Source: Akkermansiaceae bacterium
GTDB lineage: Bacteria; Verrucomicrobiota; Verrucomicrobiia; Verrucomicrobiales; Akkermansiaceae
Length of the DNA: 64,000 nt
Direction: 5' to 3'
NCBI GenBank assembly: GCA_905182475.1
Contig: CAJJBR010000034.1
Span: 1-64,000 of the forward strand
Positions 54,305 to 61,318 of this stretch are shown in pieces. The notes beneath the pieces were generated by a model. The model ran no database searches, was not told where the DNA came from, and worked only from the letters and a program-made list of their open reading frames with translations. Each line of letters opens with the position of its first letter. Position 1 is the first letter of the stretch. The translations under genes and the position numbers were made by a program.

Positions 54305-55537
54305 ATGCCTATCGTTCCAATTTTGATGCCACAGCTCGGAGAATCCATCGCCGAGGCAACGGTCATCCGCCTTGATATCGCGCTCGGGGATTCCGTGAAA
54401 ACGGATCAGGAAATCATCGAGGTGGAAACCAACAAGGCGGTGATGGGCGTTACGACTCTGTGCGACGGTGTCGTTTCGGAAATCAGGGCGGTGGAAGGGG
54501 TTTCCTATTCCGTGGGATCGCTGCTGGGTTTTCTGGAGGTGACCGAGGAGGAGGTTACCAGGACAGGTGTCGATACGACTGAGTCCCTTGAGGCGAAAAA
54601 GGATCCCCAGCCAGATCAGAAGAATGACGAGGAAGAGAATCTCCACTTCGCCCTCGACGGCGATTCCTATGAAGAGGATCCGAGTATCATTCCGAGCGTG
54701 AAAGGCCTGCCAGTGCCTACCGGCGTGATGGGTGCCCATTACATTTCCCCGAGAATGCGTGCACGCATGAACGACATGGGACTGCGTGAGGCAGATATTT
54801 CAGCCATCGTCGGAACAGGTGCAGGCGGACGTGTCACCGTCGAAGACCTTGAGCGGTTCCTCGACTATCTTGACGAGTGGCCAAGCGTCGCGGCATCACC
54901 GATGCGCATGGCGGTAGCCGATGCGATGCGACGGAGCTGGACTAGACCTCTCGCGACGGTCGGCCTGCCCGTTTTACTTGACCGAGCACTCGATCACCGC
55001 CGCTCCCAAAATCCGAAGCCCGGCCTGACCCTTTACCTTCTCCGCGCTCTCGCCCTCGCCCTCGCCGAGCAACCGATGACAGCAGGTTATCTGATCGGTG
55101 AAAAAGTGGTTCATCCCCGCTCCTTCGACATCGGTGTCGCGGTGCAGGTAGAGGATGGAGTGGTGGTTCCGACAGTTCGGAAAGTGGATCAAAAATCGTT
55201 GAGTGAGCTTGTCGCTGATTACGACGATCTTGTTGATCGCGCGCGTCGCCGTAGGCTTACCGAGGAGGATTCCAGCGGAGGGATCGCCACCGTTACCAAT
55301 TTCGGAACGTTCGGGCTTACCACCGGAACACCCATCCCACTGCCAAATGAAACCCTTATCCTCGGGATAGGGGCAGGAAAAAAGAAGCCGGTCTGGAGCG
55401 ATCAAGTGGAGGCTTTCCTCCCCGCCACAGAAGCCCAACTGCTACTGACTTTCGACCATCGCGTGGTCGATGGCGGTGGTGCAGGGGTTCTGTTAAAACG
55501 TGTTGCAGCACTCCTTCAGCAGCCCGAGAGTCTATAA
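54305..55537 (+). CDS. 2-oxoacid dehydrogenase E2 (dihydrolipoamide acyltransferase)
   Basis: Core acyltransferase of the complex. 410 aa with one lipoyl domain (about 1-75; lipoylated Lys in EVETNKAVMGV), an acidic Gln/Glu-rich linker, a peripheral-subunit-binding domain (SPRMRARMNDMGLREADISA, about 150-185) and the catalytic domain ending FDHRVVDGGGAGVLLKRV with the active-site His. It begins 22 bases after E1beta; the spacer taactaagaagtaaccaag resembles the A/C-rich leader before rpsA and lacks an SD. Confidence 0.92.
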   Translation: MPIVPILMPQLGESIAEATVIRLDIALGDSVKTDQEIIEVETNKAVMGVTTLCDGVVSEIRAVEGVSYSVGSLLGFLEVTEEEVTRTGVDTTESLEAKKDPQPDQKNDEEENLHFALDGDSYEEDPSIIPSVKGLPVPTGVMGAHYISPRMRARMNDMGLREADISAIVGTGAGGRVTVEDLERFLDYLDEWPSVAASPMRMAVADAMRRSWTRPLATVGLPVLLDRALDHRRSQNPKPGLTLYLLRALALALAEQPMTAGYLIGEKVVHPRSFDIGVAVQVEDGVVVPTVRKVDQKSLSELVADYDDLVDRARRRRLTEEDSSGGIATVTNFGTFGLTTGTPIPLPNETLILGIGAGKKKPVWSDQVEAFLPATEAQLLLTFDHRVVDGGGAGVLLKRVAALLQQPESL

Positions 55538-55549
55538 CGACTTGTTATT

Positions 55550-56191
55550 GTGGACGCTGATACAGATAAACCCGATAAGGTGGATATCCCGAAAAAGGCG
55601 ATCTACCGCCTTTCGATCTACCACCGTTGTTTGCAGAAGCTGAAGGCTACGGATCAGGAGACGGTCAGTTCTACCACGCTTGCCAAAGCTGCTGGAGTCA
55701 CCCCCTCCCAACTGCGGAGGGATCTGGGCTATTTCGGCCAGTTCGGCACCCGCGGCCTAGGATATCCAGTGGACAATCTTATCACGACGATACGCGAGGC
55801 ATTGGGACGCGAGCAACTGCAACCTGTAGTTCTCGTTGGCGCGGGGAATCTCGGCTCTGCGCTCCTTCGTTACCAGGGTTTCCAGAAAGGCGGCTTTGAT
55901 GTCATTGCTGCCTTCGATGCGAGACCCGAAGAGGCGCGCGCCAAGGAACTCGAAATACCGGTGCATGATGTTTCCATGATGGCAAAATTCATTTTCGAGA
56001 ACGAAGTAAAACTGGCCATACTCTGCGTGCCCGTCGGATTTGCTCAGGAGGTTGCGAATTGCCTGGTCGCTTATGGTATCCAAGGGATTCTGAACTTTTC
56101 AACGATCATGCTGGAGGTGCCTTCCGACGTGACCGTGAACAACGTGGATCTGGCTATGGAGCTGGAGCATCTCGGATATTTCATCAGATGA
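55550..56191 (+). CDS. rex: Redox-sensing transcriptional repressor Rex
   Basis: DNA-binding NAD(H)-ratio sensor. 213 aa from GTG 55550. Winged helix: KAIYRLSIYHRCLQKL and TLAKAAGVTPSQLRRDLGYFGQFGTRGLGY, the classic Rex signature. Rossmann part: VVLVGAGNLGSALLRYQGF, followed by FDVIAAFDARPEEA. It sits 12 bases after E2, so it is in the dehydrogenase operon whose NADH output it could sense; I found no convincing Rex operator upstream of E1alpha. The stop overlaps the sigma-factor start by ATGA. Confidence 0.95.
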   Translation: MDADTDKPDKVDIPKKAIYRLSIYHRCLQKLKATDQETVSSTTLAKAAGVTPSQLRRDLGYFGQFGTRGLGYPVDNLITTIREALGREQLQPVVLVGAGNLGSALLRYQGFQKGGFDVIAAFDARPEEARAKELEIPVHDVSMMAKFIFENEVKLAILCVPVGFAQEVANCLVAYGIQGILNFSTIMLEVPSDVTVNNVDLAMELEHLGYFIR

Positions 56192-56790
56192 TTCCCGAAA
56201 AGGAATATCTCCCTAAGAAGGAAGGTGGTGTGCGCGTTGCTGAAGGTAGCAGAGATGAAATGTCCGTAATACCGATGCAACCGCAGGAATTCGAGGAGTT
56301 CATCGAGCAAGCGGTGAACGACCACGAATCTGCCCTGACTGGCTATGCAAGAACCTACCTACATGACTTGGAACGATCGCGCGATGTCGTGCAGGATACA
56401 TTCATCCGCCTGTGCAAGCAGGATCCGGAGAAGGTGCGTAAATATCTTAAGACATGGCTGTTTACTGTCTGCCGGAACCGTTGTCTCGATGTCATCCGGA
56501 AGGACAAGCGAGTCGAGCCTCTCGACGAAATTCGTTGGCAAAAAGTCGCTGGGACGGAATCGGCTCCAGATGAACAGGCTGAATATGACGAGGCCGTTGC
56601 CGACGTCATGCGTTTCATGGACAGGCTTTCAAAAAACCAGAAGGAGGTCATTTTGTTGAAATTCCAACAAGGGATGAGCTACGGGGAGATCAGCGATGTC
56701 ACGGGGCTTACGTCCGGAAATATCGGTTTCCTAATCCACACGGGATTGAAGCGGTTACGGGAAATGATGCCGGGAAAAGTGAAAATTTGA
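56188..56790 (+). CDS. ECF-type sigma-70 factor
   Basis: A 200-residue extracytoplasmic-function sigma factor. Region 2: EQAVNDHESALTGYARTYLHDLERSRDVVQDTFIRLCKQ (read in parts; about residues 45-82), then WLFTVCRNRCLDVIRKDKR. Region 4: VILLKFQQGMSYGEISDVTGLTSGNIGFLIHTGLKRLRE, an intact helix-turn-helix. The track start at 56059 lies inside rex; the ATG at 56188 overlaps the rex stop (ATGA). ATG 56260 (MSVIPMQ) is an alternative. The adjacent YfbK-like gene starts 1 base after its stop and is the likely anti-sigma partner. Confidence 0.9.
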   Translation: MIPEKEYLPKKEGGVRVAEGSRDEMSVIPMQPQEFEEFIEQAVNDHESALTGYARTYLHDLERSRDVVQDTFIRLCKQDPEKVRKYLKTWLFTVCRNRCLDVIRKDKRVEPLDEIRWQKVAGTESAPDEQAEYDEAVADVMRFMDRLSKNQKEVILLKFQQGMSYGEISDVTGLTSGNIGFLIHTGLKRLREMMPGKVKI

Positions 56791-56791
56791 T

Positions 56792-57922
56792 ATGAAACTT
56801 CATCAGGAAGATCCAAGACTGACCGCATATTTGCTGGGTGAACTTTCGCCGAAGGAAGCCGAGGCGGTCGAGAGCGCGACAGCGACCGATGAAGCTTTGC
56901 GTGCCGTTCTTGGGGGCACGAGTCGTATGTGTACGGATCTGAAGGCGTTGCTGGATAGTGACGACGGAGACCACCTCCTTCCAAAGCATCGCGAGAACAT
57001 CCGCAAGGCATCGAAAGTTGCGGCGCGCCAAGGGAAAATTGAACTGCTCAAGTCGCATCGCCAGGCTCGTAAAGTTTGGCAAATCCCGTTGGCAGCAGCA
57101 GCAGTCATCGGTGGTGGTGTTTTTCTGCTGACCTTAATTTCATCTCCGAAACGAGGTGGCACCAAGCCGGTGGCAACGAAAACGAATACCCCGAATTCCG
57201 ATAATACTGGAATCGAGGCCGTACCTAGTGATGGCAACGTGATGCGACTTCCACTAGACGCTGGTAAACGTAGCCTTTCCCTTATTACCAATGCTGTGCG
57301 CATCGATGACAGAATGCCCACACAGCAAGATGTGAGGATCGAGGAACTCCTTAATGCGTTCCCATTGAAAGCCAAGGGTACCGCTGCACTATGGAAGGGA
57401 TGTTCTCTCGCCGCTGAGATCCTACCGTGCCCGTGGCGCCCGTCTGGAAACCTCATTTTCGTATCCCTCCAAGGTGCCAAGGATGAGGATAGGAAACTTT
57501 CCATCGAACTCCAAACTGACGGGAATTCAATATCCAATCATAGACTCTTAGGTTACTCGATCGGGGCGGGTAATATGAACGTTGCTCCTGCTGTAACGAC
57601 GATTCCTGCAGGAGAATCGGTCGTGCTCGTAATCGAAGCAGTAGCGAATGGAAAGGGACTGGGCACGCTTACATGGACTATTGATGGCGCCGGTGCTCCA
57701 CCTGTGGAGCTCGTTTTTTATCCCGAGAAAGAGCCTTCAGATGACGCAAGCTTCGCCACGCTGATCTGCGGATTTGGTCTTTGGCTTAGAGGGGAGGGGA
57801 AACCTACGATCGATGATCTGCTAGTGCTTGCGCTAGCACGCGAGGCAGCTGCGGAAAATCTCGTGGCCGACCGCTACGATTTTATCACTCTCGTCGACCA
57901 GGCAGTGAAGCTTTCCGAGTAG
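56792..57922 (+). CDS. YfbK-like anti-sigma protein lacking the vWA domain
   Basis: 376 aa. N-terminus MKLHQEDPRLTAYLLGELSPKEAEAVE is the anti-sigma-type leader common to PVC YfbK-family proteins; a membrane helix follows (IPLAAAAVIGGGVFLLTLI, about 97-115). The periplasmic part has the YfbK pre-vWA motif MPTQQDVRIEELLNAFPLK and EILPCPWRP, then passes directly to a DUF3520-like end (NHRLLGYSIGAGNMNV, VTTIPAGESVVLVIE, ATLICGFGLWLRGEGKP, IDDLLVLALA). The vWA domain normally between these is absent in an uninterrupted frame. Likely controls the upstream sigma factor; inferred from position. Confidence 0.8.
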   Translation: MKLHQEDPRLTAYLLGELSPKEAEAVESATATDEALRAVLGGTSRMCTDLKALLDSDDGDHLLPKHRENIRKASKVAARQGKIELLKSHRQARKVWQIPLAAAAVIGGGVFLLTLISSPKRGGTKPVATKTNTPNSDNTGIEAVPSDGNVMRLPLDAGKRSLSLITNAVRIDDRMPTQQDVRIEELLNAFPLKAKGTAALWKGCSLAAEILPCPWRPSGNLIFVSLQGAKDEDRKLSIELQTDGNSISNHRLLGYSIGAGNMNVAPAVTTIPAGESVVLVIEAVANGKGLGTLTWTIDGAGAPPVELVFYPEKEPSDDASFATLICGFGLWLRGEGKPTIDDLLVLALAREAAAENLVADRYDFITLVDQAVKLSE

Positions 57923-57925
57923 TAG

Positions 57926-58678
57926 TTACGGAACCCGATTTACTTTGATCTTATCCTTAGTGAAGCGGACTACGACCTGGTAGCCCCTGCCCAATCTCGA
58001 CGTTCCAAGCATCACTGTGCCGCCGTGTTCCAGATCCCAGAGATGGCTGGCCAACATTTGTCCGTCTTCAAGGACGTTGGCATTGGGGATGCCCGTTTTT
58101 TGCTTCGGATTGCCATGCAGGGAGATAATCAATGGGATACATTCTTCCCAGCATGGCTTGAGGATTCCCACATATTCTCCGGACGTTTTGTTTTCCGTTT
58201 GCAAAGTGACTTCATGGAGAAGGCCTGCTTGGCTCCAATCGAAAAACAGGAAGCAGTAAAGTCCGCCAATCGAAACCTTAGTCCGATAAATCCCGTTCAG
58301 ACCCGTGCGGCCTAGGAAAACCCCAGGCACTCCACTTTCCACAACCTTGCTGGCCTTTAGCTTTTTACTCACGGTCTCGCGGCTGTCTCCGAATTTCAAT
58401 GTATCGAACATCGCATCCGCATCTGGCATTACCTCGCCACCGTTTCCTATCGGATGCTTGAGGTTCAGCCAGCGACGGTCGTTTTCATGAAGCTTCTCTA
58501 GATTGAAGGTGAGTTTTTTCCCGTCTTCGCGGATCAGTGTAACGTTGTTTTCCTCGCGGCTTACGAGTTCGGCTTTAAAATGCTTAGTTCCATCCGCATT
58601 TGTCCATGTTCGGGTTTCACCGGCACCAAGAAAGGTGGAAAGGGAGAGGAGCAGTGATAGAGTGCAGATCTTGTGCAT
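57926..58678 (-). CDS. Secreted SHD1-domain protein
   Basis: A 250-residue exported protein: signal peptide (CTLSLLLSLSTFLGAGE) and an SHD1 (SLA1 homology 1) domain at about residues 20-72 (RTWTNADGTKHFKAELVSRE, then KKLTFNLEKLHENDRRWL). A longer C-terminal region (about 80-250) is not recognised. SHD1 is frequent in PVC secreted proteins and mediates protein binding in eukaryotes. It is convergent with the anti-sigma gene, 3 bases apart, with no terminator between them. Confidence 0.8.
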   Translation of the reverse strand: MHKICTLSLLLSLSTFLGAGETRTWTNADGTKHFKAELVSREENNVTLIREDGKKLTFNLEKLHENDRRWLNLKHPIGNGGEVMPDADAMFDTLKFGDSRETVSKKLKASKVVESGVPGVFLGRTGLNGIYRTKVSIGGLYCFLFFDWSQAGLLHEVTLQTENKTSGEYVGILKPCWEECIPLIISLHGNPKQKTGIPNANVLEDGQMLASHLWDLEHGGTVMLGTSRLGRGYQVVVRFTKDKIKVNRVP

Positions 58679-58835
58679 GGAATTCCGGGTGAAGATTGGG
58701 TCTGGAAGGTGGAAAAGTCGCTCCTAGCTACTGATTCGATTAAAAGAGGCAGGCTCTTTCAGTTATCCCGCTTTGCCTTGAAACTTATCGCTTCATACGC
58801 TAACAAATAGAGCAAGCGAAGTCTGATTATCAAAA

Positions 58836-59726
58836 ATGCCAGATTATTTCCAACGATTCACGGCTATTTCCGTCATAAGCGCTTTGTCCTTTTGCGGTTA
58901 TGTGAATGGTCAATCCCAGCGGGAAGGAGCTCCCAGGGTGGTGATCCCAACAGGTAGTCGTCGAGTGAGGCAGGTTGCCCCGTCCTCACGAATTCTCTAT
59001 CAGTGGAAAACCCACATCACTGCCACCATCTTTTGGTGCGGGGAACAACCCACCGAACGGAACCCTACACCGAACTGCAAGTCTTCATGGGATACGGAAT
59101 GGGCGATCAACTTCGGAGGCTATGACGATCCGAATCCAGCCAAACGCATTGCCAACCACACTACTGGTGATTTCCGTCCCAAAGGATTTATCCCGAAGCT
59201 GAACCCGTTTTACATCGCTCTCCCATACAACGATGTGAAGGTGTGGGGAGCTCACAAACCCGAAGCTCCGAGGGTGATTCCGTGGTTCAGTCGTATGCGT
59301 CCGGAGCCGGGTATGACGGTCTTGAAAGGCCGGTGGATCCAGATTTATTACGAAAAGCGCAGCTGCTATGCACAGTGGGAAGATTGCGGCCCATGGGTGA
59401 CTAACGACTGGGAGTATGTCTTTGGAAATAAACGTCCGAAAGCTACCCAGAACGGATCTGCAGGAATCGACCTTTCTCCTTCTATCCGGGATTATCTGGG
59501 TGTGAGTTCGGGAAAAAAAGTTCATTGGCGCTTTGTCGAAGAAAGCCAGGTTCCCTACGGCCCCTGGAAGAAATACGGCACCAGCCAACCGGCTCCCATT
59601 GCGTCCGGCGGCAGACCTGCTCCAGTGAAGGACGGGGAAAGCATCGAAGCACAGAGGAAGTATCTAGAGTATCTCCGAAAACTCCGCGACGATCAGTTTT
59701 CGAAAAAGCCGCTTAGCGAGCTTTGA
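58836..59726 (+). CDS. Secreted protein, unrecognised (barrel-like)
   Basis: 296 aa with a signal peptide (FTAISVISALSFCGYVNGQ). The middle (THITATIFWCGEQPTERNP, NPFYIALPYNDVKVWG, LKGRWIQIYYEKRSCYAQWEDCGPWVTNDWEYVFG) has the strand pattern and polar DCGPW motif of double-psi beta-barrel proteins such as RlpA and 3D-domain hydrolases; GIDLSPSIRDYLGV resembles the closing A-R-D helix of that fold. Cys are paired in a way that suits a periplasmic disulfide protein. The fold is a suggestion, not an identification. Confidence 0.55.
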   Translation: MPDYFQRFTAISVISALSFCGYVNGQSQREGAPRVVIPTGSRRVRQVAPSSRILYQWKTHITATIFWCGEQPTERNPTPNCKSSWDTEWAINFGGYDDPNPAKRIANHTTGDFRPKGFIPKLNPFYIALPYNDVKVWGAHKPEAPRVIPWFSRMRPEPGMTVLKGRWIQIYYEKRSCYAQWEDCGPWVTNDWEYVFGNKRPKATQNGSAGIDLSPSIRDYLGVSSGKKVHWRFVEESQVPYGPWKKYGTSQPAPIASGGRPAPVKDGESIEAQRKYLEYLRKLRDDQFSKKPLSEL

Positions 59727-59789
59727 CTGAGTTTTCTAGGTGACTGATTCCTGCTCGACTTTTCAAGTTCTTGGGGGAGTCTCTTTCTG

Positions 59790-60749
59790 ATGACAATGAA
59801 AATGAAACTCACAGTGGCCGCATGTGCCATCATCTCCGGCTCTTTTTTTGCACACGCCGGAGGCGAAGGGTGGTCGCACGATTTTGCTGCTTCCTCGAAA
59901 AAGGCAGCCTCCGAAAAGAAAGATATGCTGGTGGATTTCACCGGGTCCGACTGGTGCGGCTGGTGTATCAAGCTCAACAAGGAGGTTTTCTCGCACGATG
60001 AATTTAAAGATGGAGTCAAAGACGGCTATGTGCTCGTGGAGGTGGATTACCCCAAGGACAAGTCCAAGCTTTCAAAAGAAACCATCGCCCAGAATGAGGG
60101 ACTGAAAGGGAAGTATTCGGTTCGAGGCTATCCGACTATCCTGCTAATGGATGGCGAAGGGAAACCGTTTGCCAAAACAGGATATCGCCCTGGTGGACCT
60201 AGCGAGTATGTGACGCATCTCAAGGAGTTATCGGAAGTCAGAGCCGGGCGTGACAAAGCGTTCGCAGAAGCTGCAGAGGCGAAAGGTGTGGAGAAAGCGA
60301 AGCTTTTGGTTGGTGCTCTAAAAGCCATGTCACTGGATGATACCCTTCTGGCATCTTTCTATTCGGATAAGATCGATGAGATCAAAGCCGCCGATCCCGG
60401 TGATGAAAGTGGTTTCGTGAAGGGTATTGAGCAGAAGAAAAAGTATGCGAAGTTCCAGGATGGCCTCAATTCCCTGGCATCTGGTGGGAAATTCAAGGAA
60501 GCACTGGAGCTGGTAGAAACGACCGTTTCTTCCGGAGATTACGAAGGTGAGATGCTTCAGCAGGTCGTCATGATCAAGGGTATGGTTCACGCGCAACTTG
60601 AGGAGATGGACAAAGCTATGGAGGCACTCGATAAAGCGATTGCCATCGCTCCCGAAAGCCAGGCAAGCGCCCGGATCGCGAGTATCAAGGAACAAATCGC
60701 CAAGAAAATGGCGGAGGCAGAGAAGAAGGAAGATCGCTCTGGCGAATAG
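59790..60749 (+). CDS. Exported thioredoxin-like protein with helical C-terminus
   Basis: 319 aa. Signal peptide (LTVAACAIISGSFFAHAGG), thioredoxin-like domain with FTGSDWCGWCIKLNKEVF (CxxC about residues 55-58) and cis-Pro RGYPTILLMD, then a TPR-like helical region (KFKEALELVETTVSSGDY; EEMDKAMEALDKAIAIAPES). The SDWCGWC form is the Thioredoxin_7/DUF255-type seen in PVC exported proteins. Probably handles disulfides or binds a partner in the periplasm. The 249-bp repeat begins about 50 bases after its stop. Confidence 0.85.
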   Translation: MTMKMKLTVAACAIISGSFFAHAGGEGWSHDFAASSKKAASEKKDMLVDFTGSDWCGWCIKLNKEVFSHDEFKDGVKDGYVLVEVDYPKDKSKLSKETIAQNEGLKGKYSVRGYPTILLMDGEGKPFAKTGYRPGGPSEYVTHLKELSEVRAGRDKAFAEAAEAKGVEKAKLLVGALKAMSLDDTLLASFYSDKIDEIKAADPGDESGFVKGIEQKKKYAKFQDGLNSLASGGKFKEALELVETTVSSGDYEGEMLQQVVMIKGMVHAQLEEMDKAMEALDKAIAIAPESQASARIASIKEQIAKKMAEAEKKEDRSGE

Positions 60750-60800
60750 AGTGGAGCCTGCACTTCTGGCGATTTTCCAATCCTCCGCAAAGGGGTTGGA

Positions 60801-61049
60801 TTTGTGATTTGTCGCTTCCGGAAAGGACGGAATTTCAGCTTTGAATTTTAGGTCTTCCTCGCTGTAGGCGAGATGCAACAACAGCATGGGGCTCTAGCCC
60901 CATGAACTACCCAAACCAAGCCCATGCGTGCTGAATGCACTCGGGAAATGCGCAACCATCCACCGTGCCTACAGCACGGGCATTGCCTGGAACATGGTTC
61001 ATGGGGCTCAAGCCCCATGCTGTTGTTGCACCCTGCCTACAGCAGATTT
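60801..61049. repeat. 249-bp dispersed palindromic repeat, copy 2
   Basis: Second copy of 42504-42752, same length and orientation, about a dozen mismatches by eye. The inner inverted repeat (aacaacagcatggggct / agccccatgctgttgtt, arms about 140 bases apart) is better preserved here than in copy 1. The right end runs straight into the 30-bp inverted repeat. Confidence 0.9.
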
Positions 61050-61055
61050 TTCTTG

Positions 61056-61154
61056 GGAAGGGAACCGCGATTTAGAAATCGCGACTGCAACGGCTGCGGA
61101 GTTTCAGGGTGATTCGCCGGGCAGGTCGCGATTTCTAAATCGCGGTTCCCTTCC
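61056..61154. repeat. Perfect 30-bp inverted repeat
   Basis: Left arm 61056-61085 (ggaagggaaccgcgattt...) and right arm 61125-61154 are exact reverse complements, separated by 39 bases. Each arm is itself nearly palindromic (gcgatttagaaatcgc), so a cruciform with side hairpins is possible. There is no ORF inside. It sits downstream of copy 2 of the 249-bp repeat; likely a small mobile palindrome. Confidence 0.85.
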
Positions 61155-61200
61155 ACTTGATGCGTCGACATTTCACAATTCTCTATGCGCGGCAGTATCG

Positions 61201-61220
61201 CCGTGGGTTTCAACCCACGG
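61201..61220. repeat. Short perfect hairpin downstream of the SNF2 gene
   Basis: ccgtgggt-ttca-acccacgg, about 100 bases beyond the minus-strand SNF2 stop. No T-run, so it is not a canonical terminator. The rest of 61155-61318 contains G/C-rich palindromic pieces (for example cgggaaacggcgggacgccgg) but no gene. Confidence 0.55.
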
Positions 61221-61318
61221 ACATCGATTCCGGTCTGGCTCACGATGCGTAGTGACCCGCCAACCCTACCGGGAAACGGCGGGACGCCGGTTCCACGGTC
61301 TGTCGCGAGATGCGGTAG

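Noticed and set aside
56059-56187. Longer start of the sigma factor inside rex
   Set aside because: Residues before MIPEKEY are the out-of-frame translation of rex; the ATGA overlap start fits better.
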